From Cycas panzhihuaensis (taxonomy: Eukaryota > Cycadophyta): a stretch of DNA of 64,000 bases. Made by a program: the position numbers and the translations under genes. Shown one piece after another: positions 45,187 to 55,960 of the stretch (position 1 is its first letter; every line of letters begins with the position of its first letter). The notes under the pieces are model-generated. The model did not search any database. It was not told where the DNA came from and saw only the letters and a list, made by a program, of their open reading frames with translations. The DNA is taken from positions 238,707,741 through 238,771,740 of the forward strand of contig CM041465.1 of the NCBI GenBank assembly GCA_023213395.1, given 5' to 3'.

Positions 45187-45195
45187 CCTTATATA
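45187..45195 (-). promoter_or_regulatory. TATA box of the antisense PMD gene (G2)
   Basis: The minus strand reads CCTATATAAGGAAA, a consensus TATA box about 180 bases before the splice donor. The G1 copy has TATAAGGAAA at the same distance (61074-61080), so it is conserved between diverged elements. Confidence 0.65.
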
Positions 45196-45738
45196 GGTGG
45201 GGATTGTGATAGACACTTTCTTCATTTTTGCCTTCGAGACAGCCCTTGAGGCCATCTCTCATCCTCGATCATCATTGCCTTTTGGCCCTATTTCCTCTTT
45301 CACTTCCATAGACCCCGTGTTACTCATTCTTTTGGGTGTATTTATGGCGCATCACCGACCCATTTTTACCAGGGCCCTCTTATCTCGTTTTACATGTCAC
45401 TCTTGTGCATGCCTAAGTTTATACTTATTTGGCTCGTTTCACTGTCTTAGACTTATTTTTGTAGCCTGTTAGTGCCCCAGGGTCTCCAGAGGGAATGCTC
45501 CCTTCATTCTGGACTGCTCTTTGCTTTCTTAAGCAACCTTTGGCACCTTAGGGTAGACTTTCTACCACCCGCTCGCTCCCGGTGGTCAGATAGTCCACTC
45601 CTATCCTTGGGTAGCCTTATTGTTAGGTCCTCCTACCCTTCACAACCACCATTGCTAGCCATACGATCCCCCCCCATTTCTCTTTGCCTTCGACTCTATC
45701 ACATATTCTTCCCACCGAGACACTTTCTTTTCTCACCC

Positions 45739-46240
45739 ATGACTCTCTTCATCTTCACCGATGGTAGAAGTCACGGTAATCCCGGTCCCTCCGCTGCTGC
45801 ATGGATTCTTCATGACCCTTTCGGGCATGATTTCCTATGTTTCAGAGTCTTCCTGCCTGAGGCCACCAATAATGAAGTTGAGTACATGGCTATAATTAAA
45901 GACCTCATCGATGCACTCTGTTTTCACCATAGATCCATTGTTCTCCTTTGCGACTCCCAGGTGGTGGTGTCCCATCTTACCCAGGTCTACCAGGTGTGAT
46001 GCCCACGCTTGAGAGCCCTCACTTTGACTACTAGGTCCCTATTGGTTTATTTACAGTCTGTCAACATCTGACACATCCATCAGGCCCTCAACGCTGAGGT
46101 AGACAGCCTTGTTTGCCTCATCCTTTAGTGTCACCTCCCTCTTCTTATTGACTACCTTTGAGAGACTTGCTCGGTCACCCTGTCGCCCAAGTCTCAGGCC
46201 ATCTTGTGATCCATTCAAACCTCTGAAAGCTAGCTACTAA
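45739..46240 (+). pseudogene. Second (archaeal-type) RNase H of G2
   Basis: The open frame reads MTLFIFTDGRSHGNPGPSAA from 45739, then PEATNNEVEYMAIIKDL and VLLCDSQVVVSHL, ending at a stop at 45997-45999. These carry the Asp, Glu and Asp catalytic residues of RNase H in the archaeal-type arrangement known as the extra RNase H of Tat elements. After the stop the domain end continues (ALNAEVDSLVCLI-like, about 46085-46115), where a His/Asp tail is expected. It lies after the antisense gene and before the PPT. It would degrade RNA in RNA-DNA hybrids. No translation start that links it to pol is visible, so its expression route is unclear. Confidence 0.8.
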
Positions 46241-46566
46241 TGAGGTTAAACTATGAAAACCATCAGGTTTGCTCGTTTACTCATTCTCTTGATATCATTA
46301 CACCTTCTCTTTATACTCTCACGATGTGGGCATCCCCCTCATCCATCATAGCTTTTAGTTAATTCCTGAGTGGCGCATAGGCAACCTCTATGTTGTCTCC
46401 ACCTATGTTCTCATATCCACATGTTCTGCTATGATACTCGTTGTCACCCTTGGCTCTTGTTATGATTATGATTATTATATATACATGTGCTACTGATAGT
46501 TTTGTTGCTAGCATTCACCATTGCACCATGCTTCCGAGCGACAAGGCTCTATTGCCAAGGGGGCAA
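46241..46566 (+). other. G2 3' untranslated region and polypurine tract
   Basis: Non-coding. Its last part matches G0 16954-17170. It ends AAGGGGGCAA (46557-46566), a polypurine tract abutting the 3' LTR. Confidence 0.7.
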
Positions 46567-49555
46567 TGCTTCCTAGATACTAGGAATGGGTATAAATAGA
46601 TTGACTTAGGTAAGCATAAGTATGCTTCTTTCTTTTTGCCTTTATTATTTCTTTAGAAAGGTAGAAAGAAGCACCACTTCATTGCATGGTTTCCTATCAC
46701 ATTCGAGTGATCACCTTGCACCTATTACTTGATCATACTGCTTGTCATCTTTTCAGCCTATGACAACCTATGAGATCTACCTCTCCATGAGGTAGGCATC
46801 CCCATGGTGCTCTACAACCCTCCACGCCACTTCCATGTAACCTCAAGCCTCACCCAACTCGTGTGACTCGCTCACACATTGATCGTGCATCCTCTTATAG
46901 CATTTCTCGGAATCCCAACTCATGATGTCCTATTTGGTCTAGCCTACATGTCACCCGGACTGTCCCCAACCACCTAAACAGGAGGGCTAGACCCTCTTAG
47001 ACCTAGCACATCTCTGTTTAGGGATCCTAGGACCCCTACCATTGCTATTTTAGAATTCTTGTCTTGCACCGCTATAAATTTGGCGGTACTGCGAAGTTTA
47101 TTGTGGTACCACAAAGTTTACCACAATGCAACTGTTGCTCTTTATTTTTTTTATCTGACGTGGTAATTCCTACTATTGTTGTGGAACTGCCACATAGATA
47201 AGTTACCAAGTTAGCCCTACCCAAACCCTAATCACTCGATTAGGGTTAGGATGGGTATATATCCCAAAAAAGACCTCATTCTACCTCTCTTGGCTCTCTA
47301 ACAATACTTCCTACTACTGTATTTCTGCTCTCTCCTTCCTCTCTTTTTATAAGTACGCCTACAATGTTGGAATTTCTATCATTCCAACCTGGGATTCATA
47401 TGTATAAGCTTTGGTATGTGGTAGAGGACTCTGCCCCTAGCATCTTCAAGTGAGATCTCCATACTTGCTCCTCAGTTTTCATCAAATAAATTTCTCTTGC
47501 AACACCACCTTACGAGGTACCCTGTGATCCTTGTAGGACCTCCCTTCATCCACTGTTTGCAAGGGTAGATCCACCCTTAACACAACCCAACAGGTAACTC
47601 TTGCTCTGGTTTTAGATTTTAGCACATATTTATTCCATTAGAGCTTGCCTAAAAGTATACTATCCTCTCTTTTTTGTGTTTTTATTGTAAAAGAGAGTGT
47701 TATTTCCCATTTTTTGGCTTTGATACCTTGAGATTTCTCCCATTCTCCACTAGTTTCTCCAAAGAAAGCTATAGGAGAGGATCCATAAGGATTGGGTGAA
47801 GGGAGATAAGGTGGGATCCATTCCATTGAGCCTACTCCCCAAGGGCAAACCCCTTCCCATCCTTCCTCTCTTGCGCATGTGCCTCTCTTGGGTGAACTAG
47901 GAGTCTGTGAGACTAAGCCTGCACTAGATACCAGCGTACATAGCCCTTGTTGTGCTAGTTCCAAGCTTGCACGCTCTTCCTTTAGGCCCTCTTTAAGCCC
48001 CAAACATCATCCAAACTCCATCCCTACCCTTTGTAAGCCTAGTGTGGCGATTTGTTGCCCATAGCATCTTCGCTACATAGGCAACTCATCCACGTCATAA
48101 CATTCACCTGTCTTCTTGCTTGCTACCCATAGGCTACCATAAAACCATTGTACTTTTACATTCTAAGACTACGTGGAGGTCCACTTGCAGGAGGGTTATC
48201 CATCCTAAGGCTAACCTCTCTTTATTGCTTGGCATACATTCTTTTCTCTAAAGGATAGTAGAGTTGATTTGAGTAGTAGTTTCACTAACTTAATGTACAA
48301 AATTTTAGCATTTATTTTGTATCATTGCATATATATTAGCTTGCATCTTGGTAGCCCTTCTTAGAATGGAAAACCCTTTGTGATTGCATGTTTGTGGCAG
48401 CATTTGTGAAAGGAAAGAATGCACTAATCTAGGTAAGTCCTTGCTCTTCTTTCCTCTTTCATTTTTCACTTTCTTGTATGGTTTTTTGCCTCTCTTTTCT
48501 TTCCTACTTTGTTTTTTCCTTCACACGGGGAAGGTAAGGAAGCCCCCACTCCATTTTCACTCCAACTGTGGCTACACATTGACTGAGGATGTGAATGCAT
48601 ACGTGGCATATGAGTGAAGCTCCCTTATCAACCATGTCACTTTCCAGGTATACATCATCTCCCTTCCTCCACCTCTTTCTATTTGTGATTTTATTAGGCA
48701 TCTGTTTCCTTTGCATAATAAGATACATAAAGACAAAAGGGTAATAAACCAATTTCTTTGCATTCACCTTACATATGTGTGCTACACGGTTGTTTTTTTT
48801 AAGGAAAAGGGACATAATAGGAATTGGACCTTCCCCCTTTTCTTACCTAAACCGAAGGCACCCTTTAGTTGGACATCACCTTAGTATGCATGCTTGAGTG
48901 CATATAAAACACTTTCTTTTCTTTCTTTTCTTTGTCTTTTGATTTTGAAAAGGGAAAGAGAGAAAGGGAGTGTAGTTCTAGATCCCCCCTTTGTGGACAT
49001 ATATGACATCATATTTTGGTCGTCTCTTTACCACACTCTACATATCCAACATGTATAAGTCTCATCACTCTTAACTGGACTTAATCCCCCTTAGCTTACA
49101 TAGTGGTAAGGACCCTCCTTTCGCTATTACCTTTTCTCATTTAGATCCACCTTAGGCTAGTTAGCCTAAGGGGGACCTACTCGCACTTGTCTCATACCCC
49201 TTTGCATGTTGCACCTTATCCTACATTCCTTCACTGTAGGAACCACCCCTCTTTTGTTGGGTCTCTCCTTCTCCCTTCCAACCATACAAGGGTGGGAGGA
49301 CCACATCCTTTGGGACTGCCTAAGATACTCTAGCATGTATCTTGTCCCTTGAGACCAAAAGAGAAAGCTACTTTGAGGAAGTTAGGCGCCATTCATGGGT
49401 TCTGAACTCATGCTTTGGCACACGGATGCCCTGTGTGGTGTTATCTCCTACTTGCAGGACCTTACCCATATTCCAGCATTAGTCATTGACCATATTAACC
49501 CCTACTAATTAACCCCTACTAAGTATAGTGACCATCCTGCAGACACAACTCCAAC
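46567..49555 (+). mobile_element. G2 3' LTR
   Basis: A 2,989-bp LTR starting TGCTTCCTAGATAC and ending CAACTCCA. It matches 34577-37529 throughout, with scattered transitions and some indels (such as a duplicated AATTAACCCCTACT stretch near 49507). It keeps the telo-box pair (47223-47250) and TATA (47256-47262). Confidence 0.85.
47223..47262 (+). promoter_or_regulatory. G2 3' LTR core promoter with inverted telo-boxes
   Basis: AAACCCTAA at 47223-47231, TTAGGGTTAGG at 47240-47250 and TATATAT at 47256-47262, with the same spacing as in the 5' LTR. Only the loop differs (one A-to-G). Confidence 0.55.
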
Positions 49556-49560
49556 CTCTT
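49556..49560. repeat. Target-site duplication ACCTC (right)
   Basis: Second ACCTC, directly after G2. See 34572-34576. Confidence 0.85.
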
Positions 49561-50900
49561 TTCTAGATTTTCTCCAAATAGGAATGGTTCCCTCTAAATA
49601 AGTAAGAGGGAACCTATATTTTCCTTATACTTAAACTCCTCACAGAGCACTTGGGTATATGTACATGCCTCCTCCTTCCTCTTTTGTCAACCTATTAGCT
49701 CAACCAAGGGTTTGCCCCTTCATTGACTATATGTCAATTCCATTATCCATTGAGACACTTAGGATAAACCTATTGCCTCATCCACCTAAGGTACCTAGAT
49801 TTAATGGGACCTTGTCACAGGACCTAACTAAGCATGTCAGGAGCTTCTCCATGGTGTGCATTGACTATTGGACCTACAACCATATCTTAATGAAACTCTT
49901 TCCTTATTCTTTTTAGGGAGATGCCCTCAAGTGGTTCTATCATCTTCCTACACATTCCATTCATTCTTTTTAGAAGCTTGTGGGCAAATTCGTTAATTAT
50001 TTTGATGTAGCTCATCATTTTGAGAGTAGGATCAAAGCCCTACTCTCACTCAAGAAAGGTCATAATGAAATGAACCATAACTCCATGAGACACTTTCATA
50101 ACCTTTTTCATTCCATGAAGGCCATATTGCCTAAAAAATTAAAGAGGGTATTTTTCATGAATGCCCTCCATCTTGAAGTCCATGTTGAAGTCTTTAAAAT
50201 AGAGGCAATAATGTGTGAGCCTTCCATAGCAAAATGCTTGGTGCTTCAGGCCATTGAGATCTAGGTAGGTCTTAAAAAACCTCTTAAATCATTGTAGTGA
50301 TGTGAGGCACCCCCTCCATCTTGTGACCAAAGATCCTAATAACCCCTAAGGCCTTCTATCCATATAATTAAGAAGACCTTGGACCCATTAACATTTGCTA
50401 TACATTCATTCAAATGTATGATGAAGGAGCTTAATCTTAGCCCTCTCCATCATGTTCAAACCCTCATAGGCCCATCCATTAGGCCTCCTAAGCTACACCA
50501 CCTAAAAACAGAAATACCCACTCTTCTCAAACTAGGAAGACCAAACCTTCCTTGGATAAGAAGTGGTTCTCCATTCATGGTGAGTGCTTCTATGAGGATT
50601 TGTAGTGTTGGGTACAACACTTAAAGCTTGCCCTACCTCATGATTCTTCCCCTAGATGGGCATCTAAGCCCAATTTAGATCAGATCTTCTATCAGAACCC
50701 TTTCCCCAAACATAGGGAATGAGACTAACATGCCCATAATAGAGGACAATCCCCTAACCCCTCTTCCACACAAGTGAAATGAAAGAAGAAAAGGAACTTG
50801 CCTTCTCCTCCTAGTTCCTATCCTGAAATTCCTTCATCCTCTCAAACCTGCAACAAGGGGAAGAGAGTTATTCAAATGCTTGAGACTGCTCCTTTGTGTG
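49561..50900 (+). pseudogene. gag: G1 gag core, unit 1
   Basis: Resumes G1 gag after the G2 insertion. Open pieces at 49659-49916 (LSIETLRINLLPHPPKVPRF, then RSFSMVCIDYWTYNHILMKL) and 49980-50264 (FVNYFDVAHHFES, LSLKKGHNEMNH, VHVEVFKIEAIMCEPSIAKC). The knuckle at about 50566 reads WFSIHGECFYEDL, with Cys to Phe and His to Tyr. This unit is clearly more diverged from G0 and G2 than the second gag at 52330. A perfect 10-bp hairpin of unknown meaning is at 49588-49616. Confidence 0.75.
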
Positions 50901-52275
50901 CTATCACAAGATCTTAAGTAGCCAAAGAGGTCATTAGGGGCTCCTTTTCTCAACAAAACATTTTTGTAGATAATCTACCTTTTGAAATTCTAGTACTCCC
51001 CAAGACTATTTCTATTCACTTGGGTTATTATGACTTCTAAAGGGTACTTCCCCTATTGAATGGGAAGGGAAAGTCCTTCTTGATCATTGACAAGTAATGT
51101 CCTATAGAGTTGCCCTGAGTAATGCACTCTTCTTCTTGAGGCTTTAAGACTAGTTAATGCTCCCATCCATGCTTTGGGTGTCACCCTAAATCAAGATCCT
51201 CCCATTGCCTTTGATCTTAAAGACCTCGCATTGACAAGTGAAAGGGAGTGCTAATGGCACTATCCTTTCACCATCTCTATTAACACTCCAGAATACACTC
51301 TTAGAAGAATAATTGTCATCAATGCTATGCCCTTGTGTATAACGCAGGAGTTAGGTATAGTGGATCTTGAGCTAGTCTCATGGCATTTCCAAGGCTACGA
51401 TGGTAGTGAAAAGACACCCTTGGGATCAATTTTTGTTCCCCTCACTCTCGAGGTTAAAATTATCCTTATTGACATAGTAATCCTTGATGTAGACATGGAC
51501 TATAACCTCATGTTGGGATGCCCATGGCTTGACTAGATGGGAGGCATTTGTTCATCCCATTAGAGGCAACTAAAGTTCATCCATCAAGGGTAGATGAAGG
51601 TTGTTTCACGGGAGCCTCTTCCCACTCGCTCATTACATCAATCTTGTTAGGTGGCTCATGACCTAATAAGGGGTAGTAAAGACTTGTTTTCTCGTTCCTC
51701 CACCTATTTGATTGATGTCCCTATCACTTCTAGATCTGAGGAAAGGCCCTTCTCTTCCTCCTTGAACCTCATTTACTTAGCCCCTATTGGTGTTGGGAGC
51801 TATAAATATCTTTCCATTCTGTGCAACCATGAGTCTAACGATGAGGACGAGGAGCCCCCCTACCTCATATCTCTCCTTAACATCTATAGGAGGCACTTAC
51901 TTCACCACCTATCTAGTCCCGAGTCCTAGCCTAGGAGCACATTAGAGGAGCATAGCACTCCTATTTCACCTAGGAAATCATGGTTTCTCCTGCCACATGT
52001 GTGAGCTCTTACTCTCCTTCATCTTCATCTACTCCTTCAACCTTATCGTCTTTTGTAGATAATGAAAGTAGGGAGCCTCTTGTTCCATGACATAGGAGGA
52101 TACCTTTTGACTCTTTTGAGGAGTCTCTAGACTACATGAAGTAGTGGGTCGACTGCTATGGACCCATTACTCCTCCTTCACCCCATTCCTCATCACCTCT
52201 AAGAAATATTATCCATGGGATAGATTGCTTTGAGAACAATAAGGCTTTATTAGTACATCTAATAGGTTGGGCAAC
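50901..52275 (+). pseudogene. G1 protease and linker, unit 1
   Basis: Protease remnant: AFDLKDLALT, the YPFTISINTPEYTL strand, CITQELGIVDLE, then FQGYDGSEKTPLGSI and LMLGCPWLD. The active-site stretch is missing: where unit 2 reads VVDYGSFVNTMP, this copy reads IIVINAMP (51307-51330), about five residues shorter. The linker with APIGVGSYKYLSI follows and ends at the DCFENNKALLVHLIGW-like motif (about 52215-52270), which normally precedes the RT start. The sequence then switches into a second gag. Confidence 0.7.
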
Positions 52276-52330
52276 CTTGTCCACCTCCTCTCTTGTCTTT
52301 TATCGATCCTATGGTCTAATCAAGGGTACG
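52270..52330. other. Junction of duplicated gag-protease units
   Basis: Linker end (matching 54850-54905) is joined directly to the sequence that precedes the gag core (matching 38760-38830). No LTR, primer site or target duplication lies between. This marks an internal duplication or a recombination between two family members. Confidence 0.65.
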
Positions 52331-53560
52331 CCCCTTTATGGACTATAGATTAACACCTCTATCTATTAAGGAACTAAGAACTAACTTACTGCCTCACCCT
52401 CATGAGGTTCACAAGTTTGATGGGACATCATTGCAAGACCCAATGGAGCATGTTAGGAGTTTTTCTATGGCATGTATTAATTATTGGGCATATGACCATA
52501 TCCTCATGAAACTCTTCCCAAGTTCTCTTTAAGGTGATGCCCTTAAGTGGTTTTATCGCCTGCCAACACATTCTATCTATTCATTCTAACAACTCATGGA
52601 TGAATTTGTCAATTATTTTGATGTAGCTCATCCTTTTGAGAGTGGAATGGAAGTCCTTTTGTCTCTTAAACAAGGTCACGATGAGATGAATCATGACTTT
52701 GTGAGATACTTCCATGGCTTGCTTTACTCTACCAAGGCAACCTTGCCTGAGGAGTTAAAGAGAGACCTCTTTGTTAATGCCCTTCACCCTGAAGTCCACG
52801 TTGAAGTCCTTAAGATGGGGGCAACAATGTGTGACTCTGCCATAACTAAGTGCTTGGCACTTAAGGCCATTGAGATCCAAGTGAGTCTCAAGAAGCCTCT
52901 TAAGCCCTCATAATGATGTGAGGCACCTCCACCACCCCATGAAACTAAAATCTAATAACCTCCTAGATGTTCTTCCCATCTAACAGAGAAGACCTTGGAT
53001 CCCCTTACTTCCACTATATATTCTTTCAAATGTACCATGAAGGAGCTTAAACGTTAAGCCCCTTCATCCCCCACCTCATACAAACCAGTCCACCAAGCCT
53101 CTCAAGCCACTCCCCTGAAGGGCGGTAATGCCTATTCTTCTTAAATGAGGAATCCATATTCCTCCCTAAAGAAGAAGTGGTGTTCCATCCATGGGGATTA
53201 TTTCCACGAAGATTCACAGTGCCAGGCCTAACACTCCAGAGCTTCCCTACAATGTGATTCTTCTCCTAAACAGGCGTCTAGGGAAAACCTAGACCAACTT
53301 GTTCATAAGGATCCCTTCCCTAAACATAAGGAATGTGATCACAATAATGAACAAAATGGTAAGTGAAGTAGAGGGAGGTCCTCAGAACCTTGCCATTTGT
53401 AAGCCAAAAGGAAGGGTACAAAGAACTCGTCTTTTTCTTTCAGTTCTCCTGACTATCGTACTCTTTCACCCTCTCGATCCCAAAACAAGGGAAAGAGTGT
53501 CATTCAAATGCTTGAGACCATGTCATTATATGCCTTAACCCGATCACAAGTAACTAAAGT
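52330..53560 (+). pseudogene. gag: G1 gag core, unit 2
   Basis: Second gag in the same orientation: LSIKELRTNLLPHPHEVHKF and RSFSMACINYWAYDHILMKL (52338-52532). Then FVNYFDVAHPFESGMEVL, LSLKQGHDEMNHDFVRYFH and LPEELKRDLFVNALHPEVHV to ECDSAI-like (52596-52913). The zinc knuckle is complete at about 53182-53226: WCSIHGDYFHEDSQC, that is C-x2-H-x4-H-x4-C. By eye it is closer to G0 and G2 than to unit 1. Few stops remain, and it leads into the pol-bearing part. Confidence 0.78.
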
Positions 53561-54290
53561 GGCAAACAATGCCTCTTCTTCCAAACCTCACATTGATCCT
53601 CTTCTGGAAGTCCCTTCTCCAGAAATCCCCGCACTTCCCAAGACCATTCTTGTGTACCCTAGCCATTATAATGTTTGAAGGGCACTTCCCCAACCTATCA
53701 TGAAGGGGAAACCCTTCTTTATCATTGACAAGATTCACACCATCACTGTGGGGATGTCTATGATGGATATCTTAATAAGCTACCTTGAATAACACACCCT
53801 TATTTTGGAAACTTTGGGATTAGTTAACCTGTTCGTCCATGCCTTAGGTGTCACTCCAAGTTGTAAACCCATCATCTCCTTCGATCCCAAAGATCTTCCC
53901 TCATCTGATGAAAGCGAATGCCAATGGAACTATCCTTTCACTATCACCATTGAAACACCTGATTGCACTCTACGAAGAACTGTTGTAGACTATGGTTCTT
54001 TCGTCAATACCATGCCCTTACACATCATGCAAGAGCTTGGTATTTTAGCTCTCAAGCTGGTTCCATGGTGATGTCAAAGCTACGATGGTAGCAAAAAGAC
54101 ACCCTTGGGATCATTATCCATTCGACTTACTCTCAAGGATAAAACTGTCCTTATCGACATTGTAGTCCTTGATGTGGACATTGAATACAACCTCTTATTG
54201 GGATGCCCATGGCTCGACCAAATGGGGGCCATGTATTCATCCTGGTGGAGGCAACTTAAATTCGTCCATAAGGGGCGAATGAGAGTTGTT
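53561..54290 (+). pseudogene. G1 aspartic protease, unit 2
   Basis: Open pieces at 53805-54071 and 54105-54593: ISFDPKDLPSSDESE, the WNYPFTITIETPDCTLRRT strand, then the active site VVDYGSFVNTMP (Asp codon 53988-53990). The usual N or S before Gly is Tyr, and the Ser after S is Phe. MQELGILALKLVPW, a stop, SYDGSKKTPLGSL and LLLGCPWLDQMGAMYS follow. The catalytic Asp remains, but neighbouring substitutions and a stop (54069-54071) make activity unlikely. Confidence 0.75.
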
Positions 54291-55250
54291 TCTCAGGACT
54301 CTCCTCCTACCAAACAACCCCATCAAGAAGTTTGCTATGAGGCAAAAGGTAGCAAATGCCCTTTTGCCCATGCCTATGCTTGTTCCATTGACATTCCTAG
54401 TTCATCCCATACGGAAGAAGACCCTTCCCCTTCTTCCTCCAACCTTATCTGCTTTGACCCTATCAGTGTAGGGAGCTATGGGTATCTCACTGTGCTTAGT
54501 GACAATGAGTCTGACGATGAAAATGAGGACTTTCCTCATCCCATATCCCTCTTAGGCATGAGTAGGAGGCACCCCCTTTATTTTAGGTCCTAACCTGAAA
54601 CCTCTTCCATCGAGGAAACTAGTGTTCCTCTTAGATAATATGTCATTGCTCCTACTGCCCATGCAATCTCCTATATCTCTTCATTGCCTTTCGTAGGTGA
54701 CGAGGTGAGGGAACCTCTTGCTACTTCTCACAAGAGGACTCCCTCTGGCTCTTCTAAAGAGTCCCTTGGGTACATTGAGTAGTAGGTCGATCGCTACAGT
54801 CCCGCCACTCCTTTCACCCCTTGCTCCTTGTCTTCTCGAAGTGTGGTCATTCATGGGATGGACTATTTCAAGAATGATAAGGCCCTACTTGAGCATCTAG
54901 TAGGCTTTGTGCCTAGTCTCCTTCCTGGTCACCATAGGCTTGGTCACCAGAAGGTCTTGGCTATCGAGTCACCCCTAGTTGACCCAAACCCATCTTCTTC
55001 TTCACCTCCTCTTATTGATCAGTCCCCCCTCCACTTCGAGGAGGGGAATGCCATGTGTATGGGAGCAACCAAGGACATTGTCCTTGCCCCTAGTAAGGTC
55101 ATAAAGGTGGGAGTGGAATGCTCTCTTGATGAAGTGAAGGAATACACCCTTCTCTTCTAGGAATTCTATGACGTATTCACGTGGGACTACTCTGATGTGA
55201 ATGGAATAAGCCCTTCTATTATCACTCACAACATCACTACCATTTTGGGA
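54291..55250 (+). pseudogene. G1 linker between protease and RT
   Basis: An acidic, Pro/Ser-rich linker with FDPISVGSYGYLTVLSD (about 54450-54500). Then VIHGMDYFKNDKALLEHLVG (about 54845), PPLHFEEGNAMCMGATKDIV and KVGVECSLDEVKEYTL up to 55160. EFYDVFTWDYSD is the segment that opens RT in gypsy elements. Matching linkers are in G0 (18169-18922) and G2 (40852-41700). Confidence 0.7.
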
Positions 55251-55960
55251 ACTTGCCTCATGTGTCAAAATTAGTACCCTCTTCATCTAAAGCTCTCAGC
55301 TACTATAAAAATAGAAGTGAAAAAACTCCTAAATGTGGGGTTAGTCACTTCTATTGACTATCCCAAGTCGGTCTCTAACATCGTCCCCATTGCCAAAAAG
55401 AATGGGAAGATTAGGATATGCGTTAATTTTCATAACATCAATAATGCATGTGTCCTAAAGATAACTTCCCTCTCCCCTTCATCGATCTGATCATTAATCA
55501 AATTGTTGGTTTTGAAGTCATGTCCTTGATGGATGGGTTTTTAAGCTATAATCAAATCCAAATTTCCCACTAAATCGTTAGAAGACAACCTTCACCATGC
55601 CTTGGGACAACTTCGATTACAAAGTAATGCCCTTTAGGGCCTATCCTATTGATTTATGGGCCATCTTCATGCAATGTTGTAAATACCACGTAAGCCTAAA
55701 CCCTCTCAAATGCATATTTGTTGTAACAACTAGCAACCTCCTTGGCTTCCTTGTCTCAAAACAAGGAAGCCAAATTGACCCCAACAAAGTCAAGGCCATC
55801 GTTGACATGCCGCCTCCTAAGACCCAACGACAAATCAATTCGTTCTTAGGTAGGCTAGGATTTCTTAGGCATTTTTTGGAAAACTTCACCATAAACGCAA
55901 AACCCCTTATTAACTTGTTGAAGAAAGGGGCCCCATTTATTTGGTCTTCGAAGGCCCAGT
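55251..55960 (+). pseudogene. pol: G1 reverse transcriptase with catalytic segment deleted
   Basis: RT pieces in order: KLSATIKIEVKKLLNVGL, the SIDYPKSVSNIVPIAKKNGK stretch, RICVNFHNIN, then FPLPFIDLIINQIVGFE, then LMDGFLSYNQIQIS and MPWDNFDYKVMPF. Here the frame jumps: VMPFRAYPIDLWAIFMQCCKYHVSLNPLKC joins finger/palm sequence straight to the LNPxKC region (about 55626-55712). The 40 to 50 residues that should contain YxDD are absent. GFLVSKQGSQIDPNKVKAI and INSFLGRLGFLRHF then follow normally to 55962. Catalytically dead. Confidence 0.8.

Larger units (their letters stand above)
34577..49555 (+). mobile_element. G2: complete Tat-lineage Ty3/gypsy element lacking RT-integrase
   Basis: A 14,979-bp plus-strand element with two LTRs of about 2.97 kb, ACCTC duplications, a primer site and a polypurine tract. 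Order: LTR, gag, protease, RT start, single post-pol stem-loop, spacer, antisense plant-mobile-domain gene, second RNase H, PPT, LTR. The second RNase H after the pol position is the hallmark of the Tat lineage (Ogre/Retand/Grande group). The RT core, main RNase H and integrase are missing: the sequence passes from the RT motif ICIDF (about 41942) straight to the post-integrase spacer. It inserted into the gag of G1. Confidence 0.88.
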
